A stretch of 8,698 nt of DNA from an uncultured Bacillota bacterium (GTDB lineage Bacteria; Bacillota; Clostridia; Christensenellales; UBA1242), in NCBI GenBank assembly GCA_949282835.1, contig CASDQU010000094.1, positions 1 to 8,698 of the forward strand. Direction: 5' to 3'. A program made the position numbers and the translations under genes. The notes under the pieces were generated by a model. The model was not told where the DNA came from. It was given only the letters and a program-made list of their open reading frames with translations, and did no database searches. Shown here piece after piece: positions 7,958 through 8,698 of this stretch; position 1 is the first letter of the stretch; each line of letters starts with the position of its first letter.

Positions 7958-7985
7958 TTGACAAATAAATTTAATTAAGTATAAT
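7958..7985 (+). promoter_or_regulatory. Consensus sigma-A promoter of the rightward gene
   Basis: TTGACA (7958-7963) and TATAAT (7980-7985) both match consensus exactly, with a 16-bp spacer. Transcription should start near 7992, only about 15 nt before the ATG at 8007, so the leader contains little more than the ribosome site. This predicts strong, largely constitutive expression of the downstream gene unless a regulator intervenes. Confidence 0.75.
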
Positions 7986-7994
7986 ATATTTATT

Positions 7995-7999
7995 AGGAG
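7995..7999 (+). promoter_or_regulatory. Ribosome binding site AGGAG for the rightward gene
   Basis: AGGAG ends 7 nt before the ATG at 8007, an optimal spacing. It fixes that ATG as the start of the 209-codon gene. Confidence 0.8.
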
Positions 8000-8006
8000 T
8001 AAAATT

Positions 8007-8636
8007 ATGGAATTAAAAGGTATACCAAACACAATTCTTTATGCAAGTCTTTATTGTATTTCTAGAGGTTATGCGTGGCCTCTTCTTGGCATGGAAAAAT
8101 ATGGCGTTAGTTTGTCGCCACAGTTATTTAAAGATAAAGAAATTGAACTTTACAAGAAAGTTGTCAAACGCAATCTTGAAACAGAAATTCAAGAAAAAAT
8201 TGATGACTTGAAAGAACATTTAGAGCAAACCAAACAAAAATGCAAGAAAAATTATGAAAACTCACCTATAAAAGATAGAGGAGAGTTTATTCCTTACATA
8301 AAAGAAGAATATTTTGTCAAAAATCAAATTGCAAAATGCGAAGATATGTTAATAATCAAGAAAAATTTTGAAAAATTTACCGCGCATTTGATGGAGCGAT
8401 ATACTAAAGATGGCTTCCCTTTTGTGTATAGTATCTATGTTCCTGCTAGGAATACTTATGACCAGGTTTTAATTGAGAAAGGAAATGTGTACTTAATACC
8501 AACCGATAGAAAAAATAATTATGAGGAAATTTTTAATAGTAAAAAAGAAGGCATAAAATTTTCTAAAATTCGAAAAATTTATGAAAATGACAAAAATTCA
8601 TTAAATAACAGCGAAAATAATGACGAAAAGGAATAA
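8007..8636 (+). CDS. Uncharacterised 209-residue soluble protein with coiled-coil segment
   Basis: I do not recognise this family. The start is secured by an AGGAG site 7 nt upstream and a consensus promoter, and the stop is TAA. The protein has no signal peptide and no membrane span. An N-terminal segment (about 1-40) is relatively hydrophobic and aromatic (LYASLYCISRGYAWPLLG). Residues about 43-85 are Lys/Glu-rich and predicted helical with heptad-like hydrophobics, suggesting a coiled coil. A central part (95-135) is again helical. A compact beta-like stretch follows at about 136-165 (FPFVYSIYVPARNTYDQVLI...VYLIP). The last 15 or so residues are Asn/Glu/Asp/Lys-rich and probably disordered. 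It is divergently transcribed from the ABC operon, with no helix-turn-helix evident, so there is no reason to call it the operon's regulator. A cytoplasmic location is inferred. Confidence 0.75.
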   Translation: MELKGIPNTILYASLYCISRGYAWPLLGMEKYGVSLSPQLFKDKEIELYKKVVKRNLETEIQEKIDDLKEHLEQTKQKCKKNYENSPIKDRGEFIPYIKEEYFVKNQIAKCEDMLIIKKNFEKFTAHLMERYTKDGFPFVYSIYVPARNTYDQVLIEKGNVYLIPTDRKNNYEEIFNSKKEGIKFSKIRKIYENDKNSLNNSENNDEKE

Positions 8637-8645
8637 TTTTTAAAT

Positions 8646-8698
8646 ATGTTACATGTTATCGCGCTCCATGGAATGTCATGTCATCTTGAAGAATGTTG
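8646..8698 (+). CDS. Possible start of a further reading frame, cut by the window edge
   Basis: An ATG 9 nt after the previous stop opens a frame with no stop to the window end, reading MLHVIALHGMSCHLEEC. Only 17 codons are visible. The nearest purine-rich tract (AAAAGGA) lies inside the end of the preceding gene, about 16 nt upstream, which is too far for a good ribosome site. The short hydrophobic start ending in a Gly turn could belong to many folds, and no P-loop motif follows. It may equally be intergenic sequence. Confidence 0.25.
   Translation, partial: MLHVIALHGMSCHLEEC

Noticed and set aside
1..8698. CRISPR array, tRNA, rRNA, insertion sequence or riboswitch
   Set aside because: No regularly spaced direct repeats, cloverleaf, transposase, terminal inverted repeats or structured leader were seen. 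The only sizeable gene-free stretch is the 128-bp promoter region.

Overview
The window looks like chromosomal DNA from an AT-rich, Gram-positive-type bacterium, most likely an uncultured Firmicutes (Clostridia or Bacilli) lineage. The grounds are low GC (roughly one third, by eye), AGAGG/AGGAG ribosome binding sites, near-consensus sigma-A promoters, an EcsA/ABC-2-like exporter of Firmicutes style, and a very large group-2 Ig-like repeat protein. The genetic code appears standard: tryptophan is TGG, and no TGA, TAA or TAG occurs in the 1766-codon open frame. No closer taxonomic call can be supported.

Layout. About 90% of the window (1-7878) is one minus-strand operon, read right to left. It starts from a promoter near 7904-7932. 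Gene 1 (7878-6931) is an ABC ATPase with a GTG start and an unusual charged C-terminal tail. Gene 2 (6911-5298) is a polytopic ABC-2 exporter permease with about 12 membrane spans. Gene 3 (5298 to beyond position 1) encodes a giant membrane-anchored protein: an N-terminal hydrophobic anchor followed by about 19 Big_2-like Ig domains. It ends, at the window edge, in what looks like the start of a different domain. The permease stop and the giant gene's start overlap by one base (TAATG), so the two are probably translationally coupled.

A 128-bp intergenic region (7879-8006) holds two back-to-back promoters. The rightward one has perfect consensus boxes (TTGACA, 16 bp, TATAAT) and drives a 209-codon gene of unknown function (8007-8636). 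That protein is soluble and charged, with a predicted coiled-coil segment. The last 60 bases may begin another reading frame, but too little is visible to identify it.

How the parts may work together. The tight coupling suggests that the ABC exporter and the giant surface protein belong to one envelope system. The exporter could move a substrate related to the surface protein, or act on its maturation or on membrane homeostasis as EcsAB-type transporters do. The Ig stack would extend from the membrane through the wall. This is inference: the sequence shows the linkage, not the mechanism. The most distinctive internal pattern is that the Ig domains alternate between two subtypes (A and B) with a super-period of about 170-190 residues. 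This implies growth by duplication of a two-domain unit.
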